DNA from: Flavobacteriales bacterium
GTDB taxonomy: Bacteria > Bacteroidota > Bacteroidia > Flavobacteriales_D > Crocinitomicaceae
Assembly: GCA_947476955.1 (NCBI GenBank)
Contig: CANJSS010000013.1
Location: 1-35,845 of the forward strand
Reading direction: 5' to 3'
Length of the DNA: 35,845 nt
Made by a program: the position numbers and the translations under genes. The notes below the pieces were generated by a model that saw nothing but the letters and a program-made list of their open reading frames with translations, searched no databases and was not told the origin of the DNA. Of the stretch, positions 7,241 to 16,857 are shown piece by piece. Positions within the stretch are counted from its first letter, which is position 1; the number at the start of each line of letters is the position of its first letter.

Positions 7241-7651
7241 TTAATTAAATTTAAAAAAGAAAAATGCTACAGCTGCCCATTCTTTATTAATTCCTTTTGC
7301 ATATCCAATTGTTGCATAGCTACTATTTTGAACCGTTCCGTCGCTTTTTATGTGCCCAATTGTTGCATAGCTGCTGTTTTGAACCGTTCCATCACTTTTC
7401 ACATGGCCAACAGTTGCATAACTGCTGTTTTGAATCGTCCCATCACTTTTTATGTGTCCAATTGTTGCATAGCTGCTATTCTGAATCGTTCCATCACTTT
7501 TGATATGTCCAACAGTTGCATAGCTGCTATTCTGAATCGTCCCGTCGGGTTTTATGTATCCAGTCGTTCCATAGTTGCTGGATTGAATAGTTTGTGTATA
7601 CGCAATGCTAAACGTGAATAGCAGTGTAATTAAAAGAATTGCATTTTTCAT
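7241..7651 (-). CDS. Small secreted protein of 17-residue tandem repeats
   Basis: 136 residues from the ATG at 7651. An upstream in-frame ATG (7681) would add MREIHPKLDK before the signal peptide and is less likely. After a signal peptide (about 1-20, SIAYTQ) come five full 17-residue repeats (residues 25-109) with core SSYATIGHIKSDGTVQN, then a decayed sixth and a hydrophobic tail EWAAVAFFFFKFN. Each unit has two short strands joined by SDGT turns, which suggests a repetitive beta structure. The plan matches the protein at 2235-2726, although the repeat sequence differs. I do not recognise a named function. Confidence 0.75.
   Translation of the reverse strand: MKNAILLITLLFTFSIAYTQTIQSSNYGTTGYIKPDGTIQNSSYATVGHIKSDGTIQNSSYATIGHIKSDGTIQNSSYATVGHVKSDGTVQNSSYATIGHIKSDGTVQNSSYATIGYAKGINKEWAAVAFFFFKFN
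7274..7579 (-). repeat. Tandem 51-bp coding repeats (five full copies plus one decayed)
   Basis: In-frame 51-base units in the secreted repeat protein. On the plus strand the block ttgcatagctgct and the turn codons for SDGT recur nearly unchanged, indicating recent expansion or homogenisation. Confidence 0.85.
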
Positions 7652-7742
7652 TTTATCTAATTTTGGATGGATTTCTCTCAAACAACCTATTTCTAAATAT
7701 AGTTAATACTATTTAAAACCAAACGAATAGCGCGCTAGTTTA

Positions 7743-8285
7743 TTATTTAATATTAAATGAATTCAATATTTTTTTAGCTGTTTCTGAATAGGCAGCAAAT
7801 TTCTCTTTTTCGCATGTGAAAGTCAGAACGTATGCTTTAGAATCAATTACCCAATAGTATTGTTCAAATTTCAATTGAAAAATTCCTTGGTCTCCAGTAT
7901 AACTAATTTTATGAAATTCATACTTGCTATTTTTAAATCTTTTGCTTTCAATTAAATCAGCATTTGTAACCATAGACTTGATTTGTTCTTCCGAAATTTC
8001 AGTGTATGTATTAAGATCAATATTTTCATTTCCTAAATCTTGAACTATTAGATTAACATTTTCCTTAAATGTATCCTTTTCAGAATCTAATGGCGAAAAG
8101 AGGATAAAACGTGTACCCATTTGTCCACTTTTATTCAGTTCCCAAGTGGAAGGATATTCAATAGAATAGTTAGACTCAATAAGCGCTTTCCATTCGCTAA
8201 TAGTGTCTATATTCTTTTGTTTGTTTGTTTCTAGTCCGCAAGGTAGGGTTGAAAAATAAAAAATTGCTGTTAAAATTTGTATCAT
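7743..8285 (-). CDS. PsbP/DUF1795-like exported protein
   Basis: 180 residues. A hydrophobic N-terminus (ILTAIFYFSTLPCG) could be a signal peptide or a weak lipobox with Cys16. The mature part begins NYSIEYPSTWELN, the typical opening of PsbP/DcrB-like domains, and continues with FILFSPLDSEKDTFKENVNLIVQDL and a closing YSETAKKILNSFNIK helix. This small alpha/beta fold is common in exported Bacteroidota proteins of unknown role. It stands alone on the minus strand. I am fairly sure of the fold family and have no evidence for function. Confidence 0.65.
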   Translation of the reverse strand: MIQILTAIFYFSTLPCGLETNKQKNIDTISEWKALIESNYSIEYPSTWELNKSGQMGTRFILFSPLDSEKDTFKENVNLIVQDLGNENIDLNTYTEISEEQIKSMVTNADLIESKRFKNSKYEFHKISYTGDQGIFQLKFEQYYWVIDSKAYVLTFTCEKEKFAAYSETAKKILNSFNIK

Positions 8286-8411
8286 TTGGTTTATATAAAA
8301 TTTCGTTTAAAAGTTTATGAATTTCACAAAGCGCTATTTTTTTCTCCGCTTCGCCACTAAGCGAAGAAACTACTTGCTATCGACAATTTAGATTTCAGCT
8401 ACTTTCCAAAA

Positions 8412-8819
8412 TTATTTAAATTTCCTCGGTGTTATCGTCCAAATTAATTGAAAAATAAACGCACCAATAATTGTCCAAAGCATATCATTCCAGTCAAATC
8501 TACCTCCTTTTGTCGTTATTTGAATCAATTCCCATGATAATAAACCGATTAGTGAAATAAAGTTTGCTAAAAAGTGTCTTTTTTCACTAAACCATTTATT
8601 ATAATTTCTTTTTTTGCTAAAAACTGGCAGCAGGATGACCAACAAAGCAGGAATCCCAACAGCTGGGAAAAAATTCGGTGCAACTCCTAATACGTATATA
8701 ATTAGGTGGTTGCCATTGCCATAATTCGGCCTAATGTTATCCTGTATTTGTTGGTATGCAACAAAGCAAAATGCAAACAATGCAAACCAATAATATGTTT
8801 GCCGATTAGATTCCGCCAA
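8412..8819 (-). CDS. VanZ-like small integral membrane protein
   Basis: 135 residues with four predicted membrane segments (about 10-25, 40-67, 85-100 and 110-130). The end, RFDWNDMLWTIIGAFIFQLIWTI, resembles the VanZ signature in which an Asp-rich loop precedes an N/T-x-x-G-A helix. The family's role is mostly unknown outside VanZ's contribution to teicoplanin resistance. It starts 14 bases after the next upstream gene (8834-9148) ends, so the two may be co-transcribed. Confidence 0.6.
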   Translation of the reverse strand: MAESNRQTYYWFALFAFCFVAYQQIQDNIRPNYGNGNHLIIYVLGVAPNFFPAVGIPALLVILLPVFSKKRNYNKWFSEKRHFLANFISLIGLLSWELIQITTKGGRFDWNDMLWTIIGAFIFQLIWTITPRKFK

Positions 8820-8833
8820 CTTCTGTATTTTTC

Positions 8834-9148
8834 TTAATGTTCATTTAATTTTCCAAGTGCAGAATCCAATGATGCTTTTGCCTTTATAATTGCTCCTTTT
8901 ACCGCTTGATCCATAGAATCTTCTCGCTCAGTAACAGCAATTGGGTTTAAATTTTTCACACGAACTTCCAGTACACATTTTTTATCTTTCGGACCTGTTT
9001 TGCCGCCATTTTCATCCGACAAATGCACTTCAATACTCGTTATGTAAGAATTGAACCGTGTGAATGCATCCGAAATGGTAGTGCTGTAAAGCTTTGCAAG
9101 TCGCTCATTTCCTGCAATGTTTTTGTCTGTGTTGAATTGAATGTTCAT
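8834..9148 (-). CDS. HPF/RaiA-like ribosome-associated protein
   Basis: 104 residues, near the size of the short hibernation factors. The layout MNIQFNTDKN, a helix (ERLAKLYSTTISDAFTRF), a strand (ITSIEVHLSDENG), a strand (KKCVLEVRVKNLNPIAV) and a final helix (SMDQAVKGAIIKAKASLDSALGKL) matches the beta-alpha-beta-beta-beta-alpha S30EA/HPF fold. Family members bind the 30S subunit at the mRNA/tRNA channel and silence ribosomes. The usual strongly basic patch is only moderate here, so it could be a divergent HPF-fold protein with another target. Confidence 0.65.
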   Translation of the reverse strand: MNIQFNTDKNIAGNERLAKLYSTTISDAFTRFNSYITSIEVHLSDENGGKTGPKDKKCVLEVRVKNLNPIAVTEREDSMDQAVKGAIIKAKASLDSALGKLNEH

Positions 9149-9401
9149 CTCGCTTTTTTTTAGAATTGTTTCTACTAATCGGAAATTACCACTTTTCCAT
9201 ATTCGCTTGACTGAAAAGTTGTTTTTATCTATATTAGAATAAAGATATTTTCAACTTCTTTCCAATTTCTGCCATTTAAATTTAGGAAAATTTATTGCCA
9301 ATTGCAAAAAAAATAAAACAATTTTAAACATGCTCCGAAAAGTCAAAATGCACAAAAAAAGCACACCTATTTCGTGAAAATTTTACGGCAAAATAAATTC
9401 G

Positions 9402-12389
9402 CTATTCACCAATACCTAGCTTCAAACCTTTATTTACCACATTCAATTTTAACGTCAGACGAATTTTTTCGCCATACTTTGAATTTCCAAAGGAAGCATC
9501 CAATTCTTTGCTCATCCAAATAGGGAAATACATTCCGAAAACAGAACTAATTCGAATGGCAGCACCGGTATTAATTGCTGAATTTATGCTCGTTCCATTG
9601 TAAAATGTTCCGAAATCTGCAAAAACACCAAAAATGCTCAACTTTGGAATCGGAAGTTGCACATATAGATTTCCAGCGCCCATCCATTTACTGGTTGTTC
9701 CGTAATAACTGGTACTTTTGAATCCTCCCATATTTTCATCCCGCTGCTGCGACCAAAGTCCGTCAACCGTTCCGCGACCAAAATAGTAGTTCTCGAAAAA
9801 TAAATCTTGTGTACCATCATTTCCACTCAACGACATCGAATAGGCGTATGTATTTGCATTGTCTTTTGCTTTGAAATAGTAATTATTACCAATAAATGCG
9901 CGCAGCTCTATCCAACGTTTCATACTGTTTTTGATATATCTGAATCGGTACGTGGATTCTATGGTAACGCGGCCCATTTCAATTGCTTTCCCGCTAATAA
10001 CATCGGTTCGAATTTTTAAATTCACAACATGATCCGGTTTTTTGTAATCAGCGGTATATCGGGCAAAACCGCCAACATAATCCGATTTTAAACCGCCATA
10101 ATTGGTGTAACGCAGAATTCCCTGTGCAAGGAAATTATGGGAAATAGGGGAGTTGCGCTCGTTCTTGAACTTAGCTTGCCAGTATGGAGAAATTGCGAGA
10201 TATGCTCCTTCATTTTTGCGAATGGTGGAACTGGAATCTACTTTGAATGATTTCACCGATAAGCCAAATTTCGATACTTTAAGTATGTTTTGTGGTGAAA
10301 AAGTGTAGGAAAATTCTCCGATTCCGGAAACCATTTGTCGTCCGAAGGAATACATTGGGGCAACCAAGTACTGAAATTTATTGAACGGAACACCCATATT
10401 GTGAATTGCAGCGCCAACCATAAATTTATCATACACATTTCCAGCAATTATTGGCGTCCAGAAAATGTTGGACTTATTCGCTTCATTGTCGCCAATTAAA
10501 AACTCAAGTTTCAACGGTTCTACTTTTTTGAATAATCCAGTGGATTTCCAGGAATTATTGTTGCGGTACAATTCTGGAATTTCCTTTGAAACGTCTATGC
10601 GAACTTCATCCACCGAGGCAGATTTTAACTGAACACGGGTTTTTTGTGTTCCAGGTTCCACCCAAACCGTTTCCACAATAACGGAATCTTTTAGTGCGTT
10701 AATCTCAATCGGACCCGCCACTTGTCCAACATTTTTAACGGTTACGCTTGTTCCAGATGCATCTGTTTTAACCCGTGCAATTTTATAGTCGATATACTTG
10801 GTAGTTTGAATCAAATCGGTAAATAACCAAGAAAGATCCTTACCGGAAACACGCTCCAATGTTGCGCGCATATCTTCTGGCTGTGGGTGTTTGAATTTCC
10901 ATTCCTCGAAATATGCTTGCATGCTTTTATCGAATAATTCATCGCCTAGATAATCTTTTAAATAGGTAAAAACCAAGCCGGTTTTCATATACATTACAGT
11001 ACCGTAATTCGTGGAAGTAAACACTTCTGAAGGCGTTTCAATCGGTTGGTCAGCGCCTAAAATTGCGGTCATTCGGAATGAAATATCATTCAAATCGTGG
11101 TGGTCTAAATCGTCAAAATGAAACCTGCCATTCAAAACCATATCCGACATTCTAGTATTATTCGGGTATTTTGTCTGCACGTAACGCACTTCGTTCAAGG
11201 TATTCATTCCTTCGTCCATCCAGCCATGCGTTCGTTCGTTTGAACCTAAAATGCCATAAAACCAGTTGTGCCCAACTTCGTGCACAATTACAACTTCCAA
11301 TTCTTCTTTGCTGCTACTATTCCCAATTACGGTAATCGTAGGATATTCCATTCCGCCACCAGCGCTGATTGTACCGTCAACTGCAGTAACATTATTGTAT
11401 GGGTAATCGCCGTTCCACAACGAATAGTAATATGTACCATCGTTTATATATTCTATTGCATGTTGCCAATTGGCGGCGTTTTGAGGAACAAATAATGCCC
11501 AAGACGTAACTTTTCGTTTGGAAACCGGCAAGGTAACTTCTCCTTTTAATACAGCATAACGCTTGTCGGCGAACCAAGCAAAATCATGCACTTTTTCTTG
11601 CGTATAGCGAATCGTTTTGTAGACAGAAGAGGATGGAGGGAAGACAGTAGTTTCTTTTTTTGTTTTGGTAAGCATGGTCGGAATTTCTTTGCTCGTTTTT
11701 TCTGCCAATGCAGTAAGAAAATTTATTTCAGTTGCGGTTTGTAAATCACCTGTTGCGCCTACAACATAATTTTCGGGTAGGGTAATCGTAACATCGAAGG
11801 AACCGAATTCGGAATAAAATTCTCCTTGGTTTAAATATGGAATTGGATGCCAGCCATTTTTATCGTAAACCGCTGGTTTTGGATACCACTGGGTAATTTG
11901 ATAGGATTGATCAATATGTCCCAAACGGGAAATTTCTCCCGAAGGAATTTTCACCTTAAACGGCGTTGAAATGGAAATTCGTTCTCCCGATTTAAGTGGT
12001 ACAGACAAATAAATGACACAAATATCGATGTGTTTCTTATCGTATTTCCAAGTTACGGTTTTTCCGTTTACTTTAAAATCTAGGGAATCAATTCCGCCTT
12101 TATTCTCTTCTTCTCCAAAGGTAAGGTCCATTTTACCCGATGAATACTGCTGTTTTCCCAAGGCAGTTTTTCCATTTCTATACGCATTTGGCCACAAATG
12201 AATACAAATACTATCTAACGAATTTGGGGAATTGTTACTGTATTCAAATTCTTCGAAAGCGCTCAGTGTATGGTTTTCATCGTTTAATTTTACAGCAATG
12301 GTGTAATTCACTTCTTGTTGCCAGTAATTTTGGGCAAACGTATGGATGGATAAGACTGCCATTAGGGCGAATAAAGAAAAATGTTTCAT
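9402..12389 (-). CDS. M1-family zinc metallopeptidase with C-terminal barrel-like domain
   Basis: 995 residues after a signal peptide (about 1-19, HTFAQ). Residues 25-210 form the N-terminal beta domain of M1 peptidases. The catalytic centre is HEVGHNW (H370, E371, H374) with the third ligand E393 eighteen residues after H374 (MDEGMN), and GGGMEYP (344-350) is the variant of the GxMEN exopeptidase motif. The rest of the gluzincin domain follows to about 540. The last 370 residues (from about 620) are rich in alternating aromatic/polar strands (QYLVAPMYSFG, GEFSYTFSPQN) and look like an outer-membrane beta-barrel ending in LKLGIGE. This architecture would hold the peptidase at the outer membrane. 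No operon partner; about 250 non-coding bases lie downstream. Confidence 0.88.
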   Translation of the reverse strand: MKHFSLFALMAVLSIHTFAQNYWQQEVNYTIAVKLNDENHTLSAFEEFEYSNNSPNSLDSICIHLWPNAYRNGKTALGKQQYSSGKMDLTFGEEENKGGIDSLDFKVNGKTVTWKYDKKHIDICVIYLSVPLKSGERISISTPFKVKIPSGEISRLGHIDQSYQITQWYPKPAVYDKNGWHPIPYLNQGEFYSEFGSFDVTITLPENYVVGATGDLQTATEINFLTALAEKTSKEIPTMLTKTKKETTVFPPSSSVYKTIRYTQEKVHDFAWFADKRYAVLKGEVTLPVSKRKVTSWALFVPQNAANWQHAIEYINDGTYYYSLWNGDYPYNNVTAVDGTISAGGGMEYPTITVIGNSSSKEELEVVIVHEVGHNWFYGILGSNERTHGWMDEGMNTLNEVRYVQTKYPNNTRMSDMVLNGRFHFDDLDHHDLNDISFRMTAILGADQPIETPSEVFTSTNYGTVMYMKTGLVFTYLKDYLGDELFDKSMQAYFEEWKFKHPQPEDMRATLERVSGKDLSWLFTDLIQTTKYIDYKIARVKTDASGTSVTVKNVGQVAGPIEINALKDSVIVETVWVEPGTQKTRVQLKSASVDEVRIDVSKEIPELYRNNNSWKSTGLFKKVEPLKLEFLIGDNEANKSNIFWTPIIAGNVYDKFMVGAAIHNMGVPFNKFQYLVAPMYSFGRQMVSGIGEFSYTFSPQNILKVSKFGLSVKSFKVDSSSTIRKNEGAYLAISPYWQAKFKNERNSPISHNFLAQGILRYTNYGGLKSDYVGGFARYTADYKKPDHVVNLKIRTDVISGKAIEMGRVTIESTYRFRYIKNSMKRWIELRAFIGNNYYFKAKDNANTYAYSMSLSGNDGTQDLFFENYYFGRGTVDGLWSQQRDENMGGFKSTSYYGTTSKWMGAGNLYVQLPIPKLSIFGVFADFGTFYNGTSINSAINTGAAIRISSVFGMYFPIWMSKELDASFGNSKYGEKIRLTLKLNVVNKGLKLGIGE

Positions 12390-12545
12390 AGCGATTTCTT
12401 AAAAAAATTCTGTAAGCAAAGCGAAGTTACACAATAGACAGAGAAATTAAAAAAAAGTTACAGGTATTATCTTCTTTATTTTGATTTCATTTTTAGAAAA
12501 TAAATAAATGCATAAGATTTTCAATCCGGAAATAGCATTGCACAC

Positions 12546-12575
12546 AAAAAAAAGGCTACCCAATGGATAGCCTTT
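12546..12575 (-). terminator. Rho-independent terminator after the MopE-repeat gene
   Basis: AAAGGCTA (12551-12558) pairs with TAGCCTTT (12568-12575), and the A run from 12546 gives a U tract on the minus-strand transcript. It lies 23 bases past the stop of the gene at 12598-15087. Confidence 0.85.
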
Positions 12576-12597
12576 CTCATAAGATTAGATTTTGCTA

Positions 12598-15087
12598 TTA
12601 TTTTTGAATCGCAATTCTTTGTTGGCTAACCCCTAAATCTGTTGTGATTTTCAGTATGTAATTCCCGTTGGATAAATTGGATAAATCCATTAATGTAATT
12701 AGTTTATTTAAATTTAATGTACTCAGTACTTTTCCACAAAGATCTATACATTCAATATTTCCCATTTTCAATGTAGATAATTCAACTTTAATTGATCCAT
12801 TGGTTGGGTTAGGAGAAACTACAAATGTAAATGGAGTGAGATTTTCAATTCCCCAATAATTATCTATTTGGTCGCAATTTTCATCAATTCCATTGTCTAT
12901 AATTTCAATGGCACCAGGATAAATAGAATTATTTGAATCATCACAATCGCCTTCTTGCGAAACATAGTTGGCTCCTGGGGAAGAACAAGCTGAAACTGCA
13001 GTTCCTGCTCCAAATGTATCATTATCCAAGTCTAAGAAATAGTTTGTAAAGATTAAACCATCGTCAATACCATTTGCACAATCGTTATCAATACCATCGC
13101 ACAATTCAGTAGCGCCAGGATAGCTAGTTGGGGAATTATCATCACAATCATCCGAAGAAAGAACATAACCATTCGGTTGAAGGCAAGCAATTATAGAAAC
13201 ACTGTTATTTCCATGCTGATCGTTATCAGCATCTTCAAACCAAACTGTCAAGGGATTAATAGAAGCATCTGCGTCATTACAATCCGTATTATCTGTAACA
13301 TAACCAAATGGAATCTGGCAAGCACTAATTGTAGATGTTGCATCACCAAAATTATCACTATCTGCATCTGCAAAGAATGTTTGAGGTGTTGCTGTTCCAA
13401 AATTTGCAATAACTGTAACGTTATCGTTTCTCCAAGTAGACCCTGCTCCTCCAATATTTGTAATGTAGAATCTAAATGAAACCAAATTTACAGCGTCAAA
13501 TTCGGCAGGAAGAATAATGGTATCGATATTTTCAAAGGTACTGGACTGGCCAGACCCAAGATCTGCAGTAAAGTTGTCCAAACTAGATCGTAAAGTCCAA
13601 GTTGGGGTTCCTCCAGAGGTACTGTTTTTATGTGTAAAAATTATTTTATTGATATCAATTGTGTTGCAACCAGTGGTACTTACACCAAATTCATTATATT
13701 CCGTCAGGTCAATTGTTGCACCCATATTCCAACCACTATTACTAAAAACATTATTTGTAGGTGAACAGGTTGTACCTGTGCTAGTGTAATTCGTAAAAGT
13801 TGCATTTGCCGGCTGCGTTGTAACGGTATCTGCAGTAACTGGGCAAACATTTGGCGAAGTAAATTCATACAATGCAACAACTGATCCTGCTGCAGATGCA
13901 TCAGAACCTGAACAATCTTCATCAATTCCATTATCGAAAATATCCAAAGCACCCGGATAAATTGTATTATCGGAATCATTACAATCTGTATTATTTGTTA
14001 CATAACCAATAGGCGCAGAACATGCAATAATAGTTGCAGTGGGCGAGCCATAACTATCCCCATCCACATCGGCATAATAAGTATTTATTGCAAGACCAAT
14101 TGTGTTATCATTATCATTACAATCGTTACTGTTTGTAACATAACCTGCAGGTAAAACACAACCTAGAGTGGTATTATTTAAATTCCCAAAACCATCATTA
14201 TCTGTATCTGCATAATATGTTATAGATCCGTTGGTAATTGTTAAATTAATAGCAATTATACTATCACACAAAGCAGCATTTGGAATTGTATCAAAATAAG
14301 TACCAGATGCAGTAATTGTAGGGCTTCCACTAGGTAAGGTGTAACTTCCGCATGCAATGGGAGAAATACTAGCAAATGTATTACAACTTAGCACCCAACT
14401 AATGGAAATATCGTCTATTGCTAAACCATGATCTGTTCCAGAATGATCGGGATCATCCCATTTTATTACTAAATATTGCCCTTGGTTCAACGTAATATCT
14501 GGAATAGCAATATTGGTTAATAAGGATTGATTTGCGGGTAAGTTCCCGTCAAGTGCAGCAGCAGTTGCAGTATTAATAGGACTAGTAGAAGTCAAAGCAG
14601 TTACTTGTGTCCAAGTTACGTTTGCATTTGGGTTTAAAGCAGTTATTTGTGTGTTACTAATCTTATACCAAACGGTTACAGATTGCCCAGTTGTGCCGCC
14701 ACCTTTTCTCCATTGTTCAAGTGTATAGGATGCTGAGAAACCATTAACTATGCCACTTGAATTATTCTGGAATTGAATACCATGTGAAAAACTTCCCGCT
14801 GCAGCATTCGCTGAGCCGATTGCGCCAAGTGCTCTTTCCGCTGCAGCAGTTGATCCGTAACTATATAAATTACCTCCAGTACTTGTGCCAGCGTCCGCGG
14901 CATAATTCGTCCCGGTCCCGGTCCTTTGAGAATAACAATTTGGAATGGTACTATTATCAATCCATGGATTGGTTGTCCCGGCGCTAACAAGCGAATTAAA
15001 GTTTTGGGTGAACGTTCCGGATCCTGTTATTGAGACTTGGGAAAATCCCAATAATGGAACTGCACAAATGAGTAATATTTTTTTCAT
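12598..15087 (-). CDS. T9SS-exported protein with five MopE-type metal-binding repeats
   Basis: 829 residues. A signal peptide (about 1-17, LLGFSQ) is followed by an N-terminal domain (about 18-235) typical of secreted T9SS proteins (GSGTFTQNFNSLVSAGTTNPW), then five MopE-type repeats. Each repeat has an acidic loop such as DTDNDGFG, DVDGDSYG, DADSDNFG, DADNDQHG or DLDNDTFG, followed by a DCND/DCDD box and often GIDEDC or GIDNDC. These match the putative Ca/metal-binding motif of MopE proteins. A beta-sandwich-like stretch (about 395-570) separates repeats 2 and 3. The last 75 residues are a type IX sorting domain (VVSPNPTNGSIKVE to NLSNGNYILKITT). Probably an exported surface protein stabilised by calcium; no enzyme motif seen. 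Confidence 0.9.
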   Translation of the reverse strand: MKKILLICAVPLLGFSQVSITGSGTFTQNFNSLVSAGTTNPWIDNSTIPNCYSQRTGTGTNYAADAGTSTGGNLYSYGSTAAAERALGAIGSANAAAGSFSHGIQFQNNSSGIVNGFSASYTLEQWRKGGGTTGQSVTVWYKISNTQITALNPNANVTWTQVTALTSTSPINTATAAALDGNLPANQSLLTNIAIPDITLNQGQYLVIKWDDPDHSGTDHGLAIDDISISWVLSCNTFASISPIACGSYTLPSGSPTITASGTYFDTIPNAALCDSIIAINLTITNGSITYYADTDNDGFGNLNNTTLGCVLPAGYVTNSNDCNDNDNTIGLAINTYYADVDGDSYGSPTATIIACSAPIGYVTNNTDCNDSDNTIYPGALDIFDNGIDEDCSGSDASAAGSVVALYEFTSPNVCPVTADTVTTQPANATFTNYTSTGTTCSPTNNVFSNSGWNMGATIDLTEYNEFGVSTTGCNTIDINKIIFTHKNSTSGGTPTWTLRSSLDNFTADLGSGQSSTFENIDTIILPAEFDAVNLVSFRFYITNIGGAGSTWRNDNVTVIANFGTATPQTFFADADSDNFGDATSTISACQIPFGYVTDNTDCNDADASINPLTVWFEDADNDQHGNNSVSIIACLQPNGYVLSSDDCDDNSPTSYPGATELCDGIDNDCANGIDDGLIFTNYFLDLDNDTFGAGTAVSACSSPGANYVSQEGDCDDSNNSIYPGAIEIIDNGIDENCDQIDNYWGIENLTPFTFVVSPNPTNGSIKVELSTLKMGNIECIDLCGKVLSTLNLNKLITLMDLSNLSNGNYILKITTDLGVSQQRIAIQK

Positions 15088-15162
15088 AATTCATCTATTT
15101 ACGATGCAAAAATACAAAACCATTCCGTTCAAATAATAATAACTTATTAAACAATTATGAAC

Positions 15163-15189
15163 AAAAAAAGGCTCCATTTCTGAAGCCTT
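15163..15189 (-). terminator. Rho-independent terminator after the TlpA-like gene
   Basis: AAGGCT (15168-15173) pairs with AGCCTT (15184-15189); the A run at 15163-15169 makes a U tract on the minus strand. It lies 24 bases past the stop of the gene at 15213-16736. Confidence 0.75.
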
Positions 15190-15212
15190 AAATTTATATG
15201 ATAAATAGTTAA

Positions 15213-16736
15213 TTAATGCATTTGCTCATCTTCCTCGGGATCTGGAGGGAATATTTTTGGTGAATCTTGCTTTCCTTGTAGTCTGTCCATTAAATCTTCC
15301 AATTGTGAGATAGATATACTTTTCGCTATGATTTTCTTGTCTTTATCCAATACAAAAACGCGTGGTGTGGAGAAAATATCATACGTTGTCTGGTAATTCA
15401 GGGATTCAATGGTTGTGTATTTTGGTACAAACTGTCGCGCATCTTCCATTGCTGCCTTAAATAATGGATCTGTTACTGCGACATTAATATAGGTTAAATT
15501 ATTATCCCGAATGAATTTTTTCCATTTTCCAAAATCTTCCCCAACCGCTTTTCCAACAGAGAAAATTTCAATATTACGCGCTTTAAATTTCTCTTTATAC
15601 AAACGTTCTAATTTTGGCGTTGTTTTTTTACAATGGCCACATTCTGGATCCCAGAAATATAGAATAGTGTATTCAGATGTCAAACTATAGAAGTCTTGCC
15701 ATTTAACATCGGAACTATCACGTAAAATCAAATTTGGCGGTTTTGCACCAATGACCAACGTTTTTTGAACTGGAATTTTTTCACATAAATCTGCTAATTT
15801 ATCTTCCTTCATCCAAAATGCTGGTGATTTCCCTGCTGCATTTTTACTGCAATAATAGCGATCTGCCATCATAGTGTACACCTTGTCCATTCCCATAATC
15901 TTGCTTTTCCCAAAATTGGATGTAATCCAAGAAACGCTGTATTCAAAAGTCTTGGAAGTTGGATTCAAACGGTCACAAAACGAGTAAGCCTGGGATAAGA
16001 TAGAATCCCAGTGCTGAATAAGCATGGTTTTACCAAAATAAAATTCTAGTTTGGAATGAAATACTGGCGTATTTACTAATCTATCATCCGACAAGTCAAT
16101 ATTATCCCAAAAATGAGCTCGGAAATAATTGAAACGGAAATTGGAATCTGTGATAATTCCTTTGTCGTTTTTCGGTGCCTCCGGAATAAAAATATCCATT
16201 GACATTTTAACAATTTTTGACACCAATAGGTTTTTATTGACTTCTACTAGATTATTTTGATAGGCAATTACTTCCTTGTTAATTGCCTCAATTTGATTAC
16301 CTAATTCTATGAACTGAGCATCTGTTGACGCTATTTTTGAACGCTCTTCGGATAATTTGTTTGCTGCAATCTTTTTAGGACCAATGAATTGAATATACTC
16401 CATGAAAACTCTATTTTCCTCTGATTTTTTAACTTTTATCGTTCCAACAAAATCAGGGTATATGGTTTCCATCTGCACTTCTTCTTTATTGTAGATGAAT
16501 TCAAAATATTTTTGATCGGGAAAGAATACCGCAAAAATTCCAGGTTGTTGCTTAGCTCCGTCAAATTCAACAAAACCATTCTTTATTTCTGCAGTATCTG
16601 CATAAAATAGGTTTTTCCCAAAATATTTTACCAAATGTATAGTGGTATCTTTGTACCCATTTATTTTAAATTTCAACTTTTGACCGAAACTTATGCTGCT
16701 GATCAAAGCAAAGGCTAAAATGATTACTATTTTCAT
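15213..16736 (-). CDS. TlpA-like thioredoxin-fold lipid/periplasmic protein with DUF4369-like N-terminus
   Basis: 507 residues with a signal peptide (about 1-18, SISFGQ). Residues 20-120 match the beta-rich N-terminal domain found before TlpA folds in Bacteroidota (KFKINGYKDTTIHLVKYFGKNL). A charged helical region (about 125-320) follows. The C-terminal AhpC/TSA thioredoxin domain starts near 330 (IGAKPPNLILRD) with the redox pair C366-G-H-C369 in WDPECGHCKK and the cis-Pro loop near STPRVFVLD. It would carry out thiol-disulfide exchange in the periplasm. The substrate is not shown by the context; the neighbouring genes are unrelated. Confidence 0.85.
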   Translation of the reverse strand: MKIVIILAFALISSISFGQKLKFKINGYKDTTIHLVKYFGKNLFYADTAEIKNGFVEFDGAKQQPGIFAVFFPDQKYFEFIYNKEEVQMETIYPDFVGTIKVKKSEENRVFMEYIQFIGPKKIAANKLSEERSKIASTDAQFIELGNQIEAINKEVIAYQNNLVEVNKNLLVSKIVKMSMDIFIPEAPKNDKGIITDSNFRFNYFRAHFWDNIDLSDDRLVNTPVFHSKLEFYFGKTMLIQHWDSILSQAYSFCDRLNPTSKTFEYSVSWITSNFGKSKIMGMDKVYTMMADRYYCSKNAAGKSPAFWMKEDKLADLCEKIPVQKTLVIGAKPPNLILRDSSDVKWQDFYSLTSEYTILYFWDPECGHCKKTTPKLERLYKEKFKARNIEIFSVGKAVGEDFGKWKKFIRDNNLTYINVAVTDPLFKAAMEDARQFVPKYTTIESLNYQTTYDIFSTPRVFVLDKDKKIIAKSISISQLEDLMDRLQGKQDSPKIFPPDPEEDEQMH

Positions 16737-16857
16737 AAATTAGATATTTGTCTATTCTTAATTTGTTAATTTCTTTTGAAGTTATTGCAAAGACGCTTCA
16801 AAAGTATAAAAGTCTATTGAATTAACATTTCTTTAACCTTTGAAATTTTTAAAATTT

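Noticed and set aside
8349-8366. CTTCGC/GCGAAG hairpin as a terminator
   Set aside because: A stem is present, but no U tract follows it on either strand in the needed direction, and no gene end lies suitably close.
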